This document shows, piece by piece, positions 36,470 through 45,463 of a stretch of 64,000 nucleotides of DNA. This stretch comes from Nostoc sp. TCL240-02 (GTDB lineage: Bacteria; Cyanobacteriota; Cyanobacteriia; Cyanobacteriales; Nostocaceae). A program made the position numbers and the translations under genes. The notes beneath the pieces are model-generated. The model did not search any database. It was not told the origin of the DNA and saw nothing but the letters and a program-made list of their open reading frames with translations. The stretch covers positions 3,100,501-3,164,500 of the forward strand of contig NZ_CP040094.1 of NCBI RefSeq assembly GCF_013343235.1, written 5' to 3'. Positions within the stretch are counted from its first letter, which is position 1; each line of letters begins with the position of its first letter.

Positions 36470-37204
36470 ATGTTAAACGTAGAAAATAAAGTTATTGCTA
36501 TCACTGGAGCCAGTAGCGGCATTGGTGAAGCCACCGCTAAGTTACTTGCTAAAAACGGTGCAAAAGTTGTTTTAGGGGCACGGCGCACCCAAAAGCTAGA
36601 AAAGATTATCGAGGAGATCCGTAACCAGGGTTATATAGCGGAATTCAAAGCGGTGGATGTTGCGAATCGTGAGGATATGAAAGCGTTCATTCACTTCGCC
36701 AAAGATAAGTTTGGTCGTGTCGATGTCATCTTCAACAATGCAGGCGTGATGCCCCTATCGCCAATGAATGCCTTGAAAGTCGAGGAGTGGGACAACATGA
36801 TTAATGTGAATATCCACGGCGTATTGAATGGTATTGCTGCTGGTTTACCAATCATGGAAGCGCAAGGCGGTGGACAGTTTATCAATACTGCGTCCATCGC
36901 CGCGCACATGGTGGGGCCTACCAGCGCGGTTTATTCCGCGACAAAATTTGCTGTTTGGGCCATATCCGATGGATTACGTCAAGAATCGAAAAATATTCGC
37001 GTGACAATAATATCCCCTGGCGTGGTTGAGACTGAACTCGGCTCTGATATCACAGACGAATCAGCAACAGGCTTCTTGAAAGAACTCCGCAAAACCGCAC
37101 TGACCCCAGATGCGATCGCTAGAGCCGTCTTATATGCCGTATCCCAGCCGGATGATGTCGATATCAATGAAGTGATTGTCCGCCCGACGGCAAGCTCATT
37201 CTAA
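36470..37204 (+). CDS. Short-chain dehydrogenase/reductase
   Basis: A 244-residue classical SDR. TGASSGIGEATAKLL is the cofactor motif, NNAGVMPLSPM the NNAG region, TASIAAHMVG holds the catalytic Ser, and YSATKFAVWAI the YxxxK pair. ARRTQKLEK after strand 2 suggests NADPH preference. The substrate is unknown. Expression is probably controlled by the divergent AraC regulator. The region 37205-37579 after it holds only G-rich low-complexity sequence and no gene that I can support. Confidence 0.9.
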   Translation: MLNVENKVIAITGASSGIGEATAKLLAKNGAKVVLGARRTQKLEKIIEEIRNQGYIAEFKAVDVANREDMKAFIHFAKDKFGRVDVIFNNAGVMPLSPMNALKVEEWDNMINVNIHGVLNGIAAGLPIMEAQGGGQFINTASIAAHMVGPTSAVYSATKFAVWAISDGLRQESKNIRVTIISPGVVETELGSDITDESATGFLKELRKTALTPDAIARAVLYAVSQPDDVDINEVIVRPTASSF

Positions 37205-37579
37205 CTCTGGGAGCGCATTGAAGGGGTATTGGGCATTGAAAATAGGCAGAGGTGCAGGGGAAAGGGTGCAGAGGAGGGGAATTTTCTCTCTGCTCCCTTT
37301 CTTGGAGCGATCGCAGCAATTATTCCAGCCCAGAGTGGCAGTTAGAAAATACTTGTATTATAAATTGCAGCTTATTAACTTTTATGCCCTATTTTATTTA
37401 GCACAAAGTATATTTTACAACATAGAATATATCAGTCTCGGCAGCCATAGCATTTTTAAGTCTAGTTTTCAACTCTTCTTAAAAAATTCACGAAAATCAA
37501 ATATCTAGTAAAAATACGTATGCCATTTTAAGTCTTCTCACTATATGAATAGTAGAATTAGCCCATAGAGGAGAAGACA

Positions 37580-38059
37580 GTGACACTCTTAAACCAAGCT
37601 CAAGTAGAGCAGCTAAAGGAAATAACCACACATTTACGACAAGTAAGGCAAGAAAAAGCCATACGCATAGAAGAAATTGCCGCTCAAACACTTATTAGAG
37701 CAGGTGTTTTGCACGCTTTAGAAGAAGAACGATTTGAAGAATTACCTGAGCCTATTTTTCTTCAAGGCTTCATCCGTCGCTATGGAGATGCTTTAGGGCT
37801 GGATGGAAATGCTTTATCACATACTCTTATAAGCAATCCTGTAGTCCGTCAAGATTCTAAGAACGATCATAATAATTCTGACAACAAACCAAATACATAC
37901 ATACCTCTTGTCGTTACTTACATTCTGTTATTAGTAGCTGCATCTGCTGGTCTTTTACATATACTTAATCCACCACAAACTACATCCGAATCTCTGACTC
38001 CAGAAGTCAATAATCAACAGTCAATAGTCAGCAATACTAACAAATTGACAGAAAAGTAG
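37580..38059 (+). CDS. RodZ-like HTH protein with a membrane segment
   Basis: A 159-residue protein starting at GTG with GAGGAG 7 bases upstream. The N-terminal HTH_25 domain (RQEKAIRIEEIAAQTLIRAG, then FLQGFIRRYGDALGL) is followed by a membrane helix at about 113-133 and a short outer tail rich in Asn and Ser. This is the layout of RodZ-like proteins, though short. It may act in cell shape or as a membrane-bound regulator. Confidence 0.8.
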   Translation: MTLLNQAQVEQLKEITTHLRQVRQEKAIRIEEIAAQTLIRAGVLHALEEERFEELPEPIFLQGFIRRYGDALGLDGNALSHTLISNPVVRQDSKNDHNNSDNKPNTYIPLVVTYILLLVAASAGLLHILNPPQTTSESLTPEVNNQQSIVSNTNKLTEK

Positions 38060-38091
38060 AGTAAGTGGCGAGTGAAGGAAAAGAATTAATC

Positions 38092-38125
38092 ACCAATGAC
38101 CAATGACAAATGACCAATGACAAAT
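38092..38125. repeat. STRR heptad repeat (CCAATGA type)
   Basis: Tandem CCAATGA/CAAATGA units between the RodZ-like gene and the end of gatA. Confidence 0.8.
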
Positions 38126-39586
38126 TCAAGATATTTGTGGTTTACGCAGATGCCAAGTAGTAGCTTGTTCATAAGCGTAAGCTACCTGAAACAATTGGTC
38201 TTCTCGGAGTACATTGCCAATTAGCTGTAATCCTATTGGTAAACCCTGGTCGTCAAAACCGCATGGCAAACTTAAACTAGGTAAACCAGCAAGATTCACA
38301 GGAATAGTCATCAAGTCAGTTAAATACATACTCAAGGGATCAGTAGTTTTTTCCCCTGCTTTAAATGCTGTAGTGGGAGATGTGGGACAAACTAACACAT
38401 CAACCACGCGAAAAGCCTTTTCAAAGTCTTCCTTAATTAGGGTACGGACTTTTTGCGCTTTCAGGTAATAAGCATCGTAATAGCCAGCAGAAAGGGCATA
38501 AGTGCCGATCATAATCCGGCGTTTGACTTCTGTACCAAAACCAGTGGCACGGGTACGGGTATACATCGATAGTAGATTATCGGCATCAGGAGCGCGGTAG
38601 CCATATTTAACGCCATCGTAACGAGCCAAGTTTGCTGACGCTTCGGACGGGGCGATAATGTAGTAGGTGGGTAAGCCATAACGAAAGCGGGGACAGGAAA
38701 TTATATGAATCTCTGCTCCCAAACTTTGTAATACATCTACTGCTTTGGTAACAGCTTGTTCCACAACAGAATCTAAACCTTCACCAAAAGTTTCTTTAAC
38801 GATCCCAATTCTTAGCTGACCTCTGGGTTTAAAGTCTGGTTTTAAGTTGGCGGCGTAGTTGGGAATGTTAACTTTCAGGCTGGTAGAATCTTTAGGATCG
38901 TGACCTGCGATCGCATTTAATAATATTGCCGCATCTTCTACTGTGTTTGCAAATGGCCCAATTTGATCTAAAGACGAAGCGTAAGCCACTAAACCATAAC
39001 GAGAAACCAAACCATAAGTTGGTTTCATCCCCACCACACCACAGAAAGATGCAGGTTGACGAATTGAACCACCAGTATCGGAACCGAGAGCAACTACACA
39101 CTCTTGAGATGACACCGCCGCCGCCGAACCCCCCGAAGAACCACCTGGAACTCGTGACAAATCCCAAGGATTAGCCGTGATTTGGTAGGCAGAGTTTTCT
39201 GTGGAACTACCCATTGCAAACTCATCTAAGTTGGTTTTGCCTACCATTACCGCCCCAGCGTCTGCCAGTTTTTGCGTCGCTGTTGATTCATAAGGCGGCA
39301 CAAAATTCTCTAAAATTCGGGAAGCGCAAGTGGTAGGAATTCCCTTAGTACATAAATTGTCCTTAATCCCAACAGGAATGCCTGCTAGTAGCCCGATTTC
39401 TTCCCCGGCAGCAATTTTGGCATCCACAGTACTGGCCTGCTCTAATGCCCGTTCTGCGGTAACACATAAAAAGCTGTGCAATTTCGGCTCTAACGCTTCA
39501 ATGCGCTTTAAGGCTTCTTGGGTAATTTCAACGGCAGAACGTTCTTTCTTGACCAGCTGTTGGTGCAACTCGCGGATGGATGCCAT
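38126..39586 (-). CDS. gatA: Aspartyl/glutamyl-tRNA amidotransferase subunit A
   Basis: A 486-residue amidase-signature enzyme. The Ser-cisSer-Lys triad region is seen as [10 protein letters not shown] (Lys), [12 protein letters not shown] and [15 protein letters not shown]. Length and sequence are those of GatA, which makes ammonia from glutamine for transamidation of Glu-tRNA(Gln) with GatB and GatC. It stands alone here; gatB and gatC are not in the window. Confidence 0.95.
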   Translation of the reverse strand: MASIRELHQQLVKKERSAVEITQEALKRIEALEPKLHSFLCVTAERALEQASTVDAKIAAGEEIGLLAGIPVGIKDNLCTKGIPTTCASRILENFVPPYESTATQKLADAGAVMVGKTNLDEFAMGSSTENSAYQITANPWDLSRVPGGSSGGSAAAVSSQECVVALGSDTGGSIRQPASFCGVVGMKPTYGLVSRYGLVAYASSLDQIGPFANTVEDAAILLNAIAGHDPKDSTSLKVNIPNYAANLKPDFKPRGQLRIGIVKETFGEGLDSVVEQAVTKAVDVLQSLGAEIHIISCPRFRYGLPTYYIIAPSEASANLARYDGVKYGYRAPDADNLLSMYTRTRATGFGTEVKRRIMIGTYALSAGYYDAYYLKAQKVRTLIKEDFEKAFRVVDVLVCPTSPTTAFKAGEKTTDPLSMYLTDLMTIPVNLAGLPSLSLPCGFDDQGLPIGLQLIGNVLREDQLFQVAYAYEQATTWHLRKPQIS

Positions 39587-39635
39587 GATTGCTCTCTTTG
39601 TGACTCAAGTCATTGATTTTAGTACATATTGACCG

Positions 39636-39775
39636 AGATTGGGAATTGGGAATGGGGAATTGGGCATTGGGCATTGAACATGAAGAAGAGACAAGGGAGA
39701 CAAGGAAGAGGGGGGAGACAAGAGAGAGACTTGTCCCCCTTGTCCCCCTTGTCCCCCTTGTCCCTCTTGTCTCCC
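39636..39775. repeat. Intergenic heptad and nonamer repeats upstream of gatA
   Basis: GGGAATT/GGGCATT heptads at about 39638-39677 and five copies of a TTGTCCCCC-type nonamer at 39731-39775. The whole gap 39587-39953 has no other gene. Confidence 0.8.
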
Positions 39776-39953
39776 TGCCCCCCATTGATAAATTAACACT
39801 GCTACCTCTGAAGAAATAAGTAATTGTGGGGTTGGAAAAATTGCGAAGCTTAAACAAAATAATATTAGGAATTTAACATCATCCGTAAATAGAGGGACTA
39901 CAATCAAAACGGACAAATGTTTCATGCTCCAATAAAGAGAGGATTACAAAGCT

Positions 39954-40094
39954 ATGTCCGACTTAAATCGAGGAATTATGAAATTTGAGGGTGCAGATTC
40001 CCCAAAAGTAGTCACTATCTCTACCGTGTTGCTTCTGGGATCGATTGCTGCTCTCATCATCTGGGCGCTGCAAGCTGCATACGCGCTAAACTAA
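39954..40094 (+). CDS. Small single-membrane-span protein (46 residues)
   Basis: An ATG at 39954 with GAGAGGATT upstream opens a 46-residue frame: a polar N-terminus (MSDLNRGIMKFEGADSP) and one hydrophobic helix (VVTISTVLLLGSIAALIIWA) with a short tail. This is the layout of small accessory subunits of photosynthetic or NDH complexes. I cannot name it; none of the PSI/PSII small subunits I can recall matches. Confidence 0.65.
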   Translation: MSDLNRGIMKFEGADSPKVVTISTVLLLGSIAALIIWALQAAYALN

Positions 40095-40269
40095 AACCAT
40101 TAGTAGTCAGAAGGACACTTGTCTTAAACGGTTTCCATCGTAGCCAAGTGTCCATTCCATGACTAATAAATAAAAGCGCCCTAATTACCATCAAAAATTT
40201 CAGAAAAACTTTAGATTTGAGATTTGAGGTTTTAGATGGAAAATTTAAATCTAAAATCCAAAATCCAGA

Positions 40270-43185
40270 ATGTTTGAACCTTGGGGTGTTTTAGTTATTT
40301 TAATTATCTGCCCCCTCTTGGGCGGATTACCCCTGATTGCATGGATAGCTTACGCGCTTACGGGTAAGCAATTATCACAAGTTGGTACACGAAACATTAG
40401 TGTATCAGCTGCCTTTTATCACGGCGGTAAATTTGTCGGAATTCTGGCAGTTTTGTCAGAAGCCTTTAAAGGAATTGCGGCAGTGTTACTCACGCGCCTT
40501 GTATTCCCAGAGGGATCGTTTTGGGAATTAATTGCCCTGATCGCTCTGGTAATTGGTAGATACTGGATAGGCAGAGGAGCAGGTACAACAAATGTCGTCT
40601 GGGGATTTGTCGTACACGATCCTCTGGTGGCAATATTTGTTTCTTTCTTTGCAGGTATTAGCTTTATAATTCTGCAATCAAAACAGGCAGTTAAATTTGG
40701 GGTTTTGCTTCTCTTTCCACTGTTTGTAGCAATTTTGCATCTAAGTGATATCCCCAGAATGCTTGCTGCTGTGGCTTTAGCTGGTTTAATGGCCTGGATT
40801 TATGCAAAAATTCCAGATGATATGAACCTACCAGTTCAAGAGGCACAAACAGAATCGCAAGCGATGTTGGAATTTTTACGGGGCGATGTCTACGACGGGC
40901 TACGCCAACGCGCGATGGTTTCTTTAGATGAAGAGTTGGATGCCGCCATTGTCGGAGAAAAGGCGGCTACATTATCCCAAATTAAGCGCTGGGGCTATCC
41001 AGTCCCGAAAGGATGGGTACTAGCGCCAATCGACGATCCAAAAGTGTTGACAGAATTTCTCCAGCCATCAGAATTATCCCCCTTGGTAGTGCGTTCTTCC
41101 GCTATTGGCGAAGACTCAGAACAAGCTTCTGCTGCTGGGCAGTATGAAACAGTTTTAAATGTTACTAGCCCAGAAGCATTACAACAAGCGATCGCTCAAG
41201 TTCAAGCTTCTTACAATCATCCATCTGCTGTGCAATATCGGCGCGATCGCGGCTCAAACGATACAGCAATGGCTGTGTTGATTCAACAACAAGTCCAAAG
41301 TGTATATTCTGGCGTTGCTTTCAGCCGCGATCCCATTACTCAACAAGGTGATGCAATCATCATTGAAGCCCTTCCCGGTAGCCCCACGCAAATCGTTTCG
41401 GGAAAAGTCACACCAGAGCAATATCGTGCTTTTGTCGTTGAAACAGAAAAATCTTCGTCTGTGCAATTAGAGGGGACTGGACGAATCCCATCGGCATTAA
41501 TCAAGCAAGTTGCGTACTTAGCTCATCGACTCGAAAAACGTTATCATGGCACTCCTCAAGATATTGAATGGAGTTATGACGGTCAAACGCTTTGGGTGTT
41601 GCAATCTCGACCGATCACCACTTTACTACCAATTTGGACACGCAAAATCGCTGCTGAAGTGATTCCTGGAGTAATTCACCCCTTAACATGGTCAATTAAT
41701 CGTCCCTTAACTTGTGGAGTTTGGGGAGAATTTTTTACTCTAGTTTTGGGCGAACGCGCTTTGGGCTTAGATTTTAATGAAACGGCAACTCTGCATTATT
41801 CCAGAGCCTATTTTAACGCATCCCTCTTAGGAAATATCTTTTTGCGGATGGGATTGCCACCGGAAAGTCTGGAATTTTTAACCAGAGGAGCTAAATTAAG
41901 TAAACCTTCCTTGCAGTCAACCTGGGAGAATTTGCCAGGACTAGGGAGGTTGCTGAAGCGGGAATTAAATTTAGAAAAAGACTTCAAACAGGATTATCAC
42001 CAACGGTTTATTCCTGGGTTGTCGCAGTTGGCGCAGGAAAATGTAGAGAATTTGGAACCAGCCAAATTGCTAATCAGAATTGACTTTATTTTAGAGTTGC
42101 TACGCCACGGAACATATTACAGCATTTTAGCTCCCTTAAGTGCCGCCCTGCGGCAGGCGATTTTTCGGGTGAAGGATGGCCAAATTGATAATAGCGTGAC
42201 TCCAGAGGTAGCGGCATTGCGATCGCTCAGTGCAATAGCTACAGATGCCAAGCAAGTATTGCTTGAGTTTGAACCACAGCAGGTATTTGAGCAGTTAAAG
42301 CAAACCCCAGAGGGAGAGAAAATCCTGCAAGAATTTGACGAATTACTTCAGGATTACGGCTATTTAAGTGAAGTGGGAACTGATATTTCCGTTCCCACTT
42401 GGCGGGAAAATCCCCAGATGATTAAGCAAATGTTTGTGCAGTTAATGCAGGGGAACGAACCACAAGCAGGCGCTAAAGACGCAATTAATAGCATCTTTGC
42501 TGGTAAACGCAAACGTTCTTTTGTCCAACGGCGTGTAGATATTAAAGGGCGAGTTACCGAAGTTTATTCCCGGCTGTTAGCTGAATTGCGTTGGAGTTTT
42601 GTCGCTTTAGAGAAGATTTGGTTAAAATCCGGTTTACTCCAGAACGCAGGAGATATCTTTTTTCTCAACTTTGATGAAGTGCGGCGTTTAGTTGTGGGTG
42701 ACGATTCTAGGCTGATTGAAGAGTTAGATAAGTTAGTGGAATCGAGGCGATCGCAATTTGTCCAAGATAGCGAGTTCATTCAAATACCCCTTTTAGTTTA
42801 CGGCAACACACCTCCTCACCCCTTAGCTCCCTCTCCGCTCTACTCTGACCAAATTTTACAAGGTATTGGAGCCAGTCACGGACAAGCTGAAGGCAGGATA
42901 AAGGTGTTGCGAAATTTACAAGATGTGCCGGAGATTGACAGAGATACAATTCTGGTAGTACCTTACACAGATTCTGGCTGGGCTCCTTTATTATTAAGGG
43001 CTGGAGGATTAATTGCCGAAGTTGGTGGACGGCTTTCTCACGGTGCGATCGTGGCTCGTGAATATGGTATTCCTGCTGTGATGGATGTTCGGGGTGCTAC
43101 ATGGCTTTTGCAAGATGGTCAACGGGTAAGGATTGATGGGTCTAGGGGTATTGTGGAATTATCTAACGATTTAAGACCCGAATGA
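40270..43185 (+). CDS. PlsY-like membrane domain fused to a PEP synthase-like phosphotransferase
   Basis: A 971-residue fusion. Residues 1-190 have five or six membrane segments and a PlsY glycerol-3-phosphate acyltransferase-like motif (GTRNISVSAA, then GGKFVGILAVLSEAFKG). Residues 225-450 are a PEP/pyruvate-binding ATP-grasp domain (VGEKAATLSQIKRWGYPVPK, VVRSSAIGEDSEQASAAGQY, ending WVLQSRPI). Residues 865-965 are the swivelling phosphohistidine domain with His924 in RLSHGAIVAREYGIPAV. The PEP-binding barrel of true PEP synthase is absent, so it resembles rifampin phosphotransferase-like two-domain enzymes. It may phosphorylate a lipid or small molecule at the membrane. It overlaps the cupin gene by 4 bases. 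Confidence 0.85.
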   Translation: MFEPWGVLVILIICPLLGGLPLIAWIAYALTGKQLSQVGTRNISVSAAFYHGGKFVGILAVLSEAFKGIAAVLLTRLVFPEGSFWELIALIALVIGRYWIGRGAGTTNVVWGFVVHDPLVAIFVSFFAGISFIILQSKQAVKFGVLLLFPLFVAILHLSDIPRMLAAVALAGLMAWIYAKIPDDMNLPVQEAQTESQAMLEFLRGDVYDGLRQRAMVSLDEELDAAIVGEKAATLSQIKRWGYPVPKGWVLAPIDDPKVLTEFLQPSELSPLVVRSSAIGEDSEQASAAGQYETVLNVTSPEALQQAIAQVQASYNHPSAVQYRRDRGSNDTAMAVLIQQQVQSVYSGVAFSRDPITQQGDAIIIEALPGSPTQIVSGKVTPEQYRAFVVETEKSSSVQLEGTGRIPSALIKQVAYLAHRLEKRYHGTPQDIEWSYDGQTLWVLQSRPITTLLPIWTRKIAAEVIPGVIHPLTWSINRPLTCGVWGEFFTLVLGERALGLDFNETATLHYSRAYFNASLLGNIFLRMGLPPESLEFLTRGAKLSKPSLQSTWENLPGLGRLLKRELNLEKDFKQDYHQRFIPGLSQLAQENVENLEPAKLLIRIDFILELLRHGTYYSILAPLSAALRQAIFRVKDGQIDNSVTPEVAALRSLSAIATDAKQVLLEFEPQQVFEQLKQTPEGEKILQEFDELLQDYGYLSEVGTDISVPTWRENPQMIKQMFVQLMQGNEPQAGAKDAINSIFAGKRKRSFVQRRVDIKGRVTEVYSRLLAELRWSFVALEKIWLKSGLLQNAGDIFFLNFDEVRRLVVGDDSRLIEELDKLVESRRSQFVQDSEFIQIPLLVYGNTPPHPLAPSPLYSDQILQGIGASHGQAEGRIKVLRNLQDVPEIDRDTILVVPYTDSGWAPLLLRAGGLIAEVGGRLSHGAIVAREYGIPAVMDVRGATWLLQDGQRVRIDGSRGIVELSNDLRPE

Positions 43186-43529
43186 TTACCAATTCTCTGA
43201 AAGACTTGCCAGAAGACTCTGTCTCTCACAATCCCGAAATCAAGAAAAAGGTGATGCTACGCTTCGGCGATTTGCCTCACCTAACTAACTTTTCTCAAGC
43301 GCGTTTTGCTCCCGGACAAACCGCACCAGCACACGCGCATCAAGATATGTGCGAAGTATTCTTTGTGGAAGCTGGTTCAGGAGTAATTCATATTGATGGT
43401 ACAGAATACCCCCTGCTTCCAGGGAATTGCGTAGCGATAGAAGTGGGGGAAGTACATGAAGTTGTCAATAGTGGCTCAACTGAGCTTGTGTTGACCTACT
43501 TTGGTTTGCGTGTGGAAAAATCACGATAA
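43182..43529 (+). CDS. Cupin-domain protein
   Basis: A 115-residue single cupin. The metal motifs are visible as HAHQDMCEVFFVEAGSG and PGNCVAIEVGEVHEVVN. Start ATG overlaps the stop of the fusion gene (ATGA), so it is translated with it and may help or bind the same substrate. Function otherwise unknown. Confidence 0.85.
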   Translation: MITNSLKDLPEDSVSHNPEIKKKVMLRFGDLPHLTNFSQARFAPGQTAPAHAHQDMCEVFFVEAGSGVIHIDGTEYPLLPGNCVAIEVGEVHEVVNSGSTELVLTYFGLRVEKSR

Positions 43530-43532
43530 AAA

Positions 43533-44123
43533 TTAAGCAGAAGTAGGGTTAAAAGTTTCGGGAAAGGAGACATCCTCATAAATATCAGTTAGGGAACAAG
43601 AAAAATTCAGGCTGGTAAATTGTAATTCTTGATTTACCCTATAGCTATAAAGCTCCCATCTACTTTCTGCATTTCGCCGAAAGCAATCAACACGCTGACG
43701 ATTTTGACTAATTAAGACATATTCTTGCAATGTTTCTAATTCTTGATAGTCACTAAATTTATCACCTCTGTCTAAAGCTTCGGTGGAAGGTGATAAAACT
43801 TCAATAATTAAGCTAGGATAACGTTTAAAATATTCAAAATTGGTATCTCGTTGGTCACAAGTCACCATAATATCAGGATAGTAGAAAAGATTCAGAGATT
43901 CGATGCGTGCCTTCATGTCAGCAACATAAACACGACACCCAGTTCCGCGAATGTGATTTCTCAGTAGGGTGACTAAATTAGCAGTAATTGTTACATGAGC
44001 ATCACTTGCCCCTGCCATTGCATAAATCCGCCCTTGGATATATTCATGTTTAATCGGGCTAGATTTTTCGCTTTCCAGGTATTCTTCTGGTGAAAGATAT
44101 GGGTGAGATTGGCTAAAAGTCAT
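43533..44123 (-). CDS. Uma2-family (DUF820) endonuclease-like protein
   Basis: A 196-residue protein of the Uma2/DUF820 family, abundant in cyanobacteria. The PD-(D/E)XK-like core is visible: YLSPEEYLESEKSS at the start, YYPDIMVTCD, PSLIIEVLSPSTEALDRGDK and the following YQELETLQEYVLI. The biological role of these proteins is unclear. Confidence 0.9.
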   Translation of the reverse strand: MTFSQSHPYLSPEEYLESEKSSPIKHEYIQGRIYAMAGASDAHVTITANLVTLLRNHIRGTGCRVYVADMKARIESLNLFYYPDIMVTCDQRDTNFEYFKRYPSLIIEVLSPSTEALDRGDKFSDYQELETLQEYVLISQNRQRVDCFRRNAESRWELYSYRVNQELQFTSLNFSCSLTDIYEDVSFPETFNPTSA

Positions 44124-44170
44124 ATAACTATATTGTTATATTTTTTAACTGCGGATTGAGAGAATGGCGT

Positions 44171-44195
44171 ATGTGGGTTCCTGAGTTACCCACAT
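44171..44195. terminator. Hairpin after the small secreted protein gene
   Basis: ATGTGGGT (44171-44178) pairs with ACCCACAT (44188-44195). It lies 36 bases after the stop of the minus-strand gene at 44231-44587. Confidence 0.45.
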
Positions 44196-44230
44196 AGTTG
44201 TGCCCTTTCTGCTCTAATTTTTGTAAAATC

Positions 44231-44587
44231 CTAATATACCAAAGGTGTTGCGCCGCGCATCTGACGTAAAGAATTTATACAAGCAGCACAATCGCAACCA
44301 AATAAGTCGATTGCCATATCGCTTTCTTCGTTATTGAACTCCAGCATAGGAGCATCTTCTTTAGAAAACTCTATTTCACGCTGATAGTTAGGAATTTGAG
44401 CCAATACAGAAGCCCTGGCACATACTAAACCCACTTTATGTTTATTGCGGATACAAGATAGACGGTCAGTGGTTTGGGTTGCTGATTGTGGCTCTATAGC
44501 TTGTGCTTGATTCAGCATTACCCCCATAGAGAGAATGGAGCTAATCAGCACAGGAGAAGAAAGCAAACTCAGTAGGAATTTGTTCAT
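44231..44587 (-). CDS. Secreted hypothetical protein
   Basis: A 118-residue protein with a signal peptide (about 1-30, ending NQAQA). The mature part has Cys residues in LSCIRN, GLVCARA and a C-terminal GCDCAACINSLRQM, four to five in all, which could form disulfides or bind metal. I do not recognise the family. It is monocistronic. Confidence 0.7.
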   Translation of the reverse strand: MNKFLLSLLSSPVLISSILSMGVMLNQAQAIEPQSATQTTDRLSCIRNKHKVGLVCARASVLAQIPNYQREIEFSKEDAPMLEFNNEESDMAIDLFGCDCAACINSLRQMRGATPLVY

Positions 44588-44741
44588 TGATTTTCTTAGA
44601 AAACAATTGCGATCGCTCAGGTTATCCGATTAAATCTTACAGTGCAAGTAAAGTCTGTCAGGAATATCACTAAGATATCAGCACTAGGGAAGTTCATCTG
44701 GATATCGACAATTCATGTAGACGCATACTTTTAGGTCAAAG

Positions 44742-44778
44742 CAAGCTACGCAAAGCGTCTCGTAGAGAAGCAGCTTAC
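44742..44778. repeat. Dispersed palindromic Nostoc repeat
   Basis: A segment with GCTACGCAAAGCGTCTCGTA, an interspersed palindromic element frequent in Nostoc genomes. The gap 44588-44886 holds nothing else I can support. Confidence 0.55.
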
Positions 44779-44886
44779 CGCAGGTATTGTCCCTACCAAA
44801 GAACCAGAAAGTTTGCCCCTCAAAACTTTTTGGTTTTTGAAGGACAAATGCTAGTTTAAACGTCTTAATGTATTGGGGCTTATCTG

Positions 44887-45192
44887 CTAGCTAAAAAAAT
44901 CTTTGTGGGCAGCAACCAGCATCTGAGCCTGTCTTAAAACATTTCCAAATAAATAAATAGGAATCTGCCAAGCTGCAACAGTAACTTCTTTAACTATATC
45001 CTGTACACTAATTGCTATTAATTCATGCTCTGGCGGCTCTCCTTCAACTGCTCCAGACCAAGTAAAAGCTAATAGAAAATCTTCATCTCCAGGCAAGGAT
45101 GCAATTAAGCATTCTTCTGGTGTTGGCTGGCAAATAATCCCATATTCGTTTGCAAGTTCTACAAGTCTTTGAAAGTTGTTTACGTTCGTCAT
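44887..45192 (-). CDS. Hypothetical protein
   Basis: A 101-residue protein with an acidic middle part (SLPGDEDFLLAFTWSGAVEG) and an amphipathic C-terminus. No signal peptide or membrane helix. I do not recognise the family; composition and codon use look coding. The flanking gap 45193-45463 has no gene. Confidence 0.6.
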   Translation of the reverse strand: MTNVNNFQRLVELANEYGIICQPTPEECLIASLPGDEDFLLAFTWSGAVEGEPPEHELIAISVQDIVKEVTVAAWQIPIYLFGNVLRQAQMLVAAHKDFFS

Positions 45193-45463
45193 TTGTCCTT
45201 TGGATGTAATTGAATTTCAGTTTTAGAAAAAATTATATTTTTATCTCCATAACTCAACTTAGTTGCTCTATAGCATAAATTAAAAATTACGAATTATTAA
45301 GGAGTTATTGGAGTTGGATCGGGCTTAAGTCCAAAATCTTACCGCGATCGCTTGGTTGCATCAGCAACAATTGCTACTGTTTTAAAAAAATCTGAACTAC
45401 CTACTTTTTCAGTTAACCTGATTTATATACACCTCCCTTCGTTACCATTTAAATATTGATGCC

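Noticed and set aside
39528..39925. Overlapping minus-strand frames upstream of gatA with GGQGGQGGQ or GTRGTRGTR runs
   Set aside because: They are translations of the TTGTCCCCC nonamer and heptad repeats.
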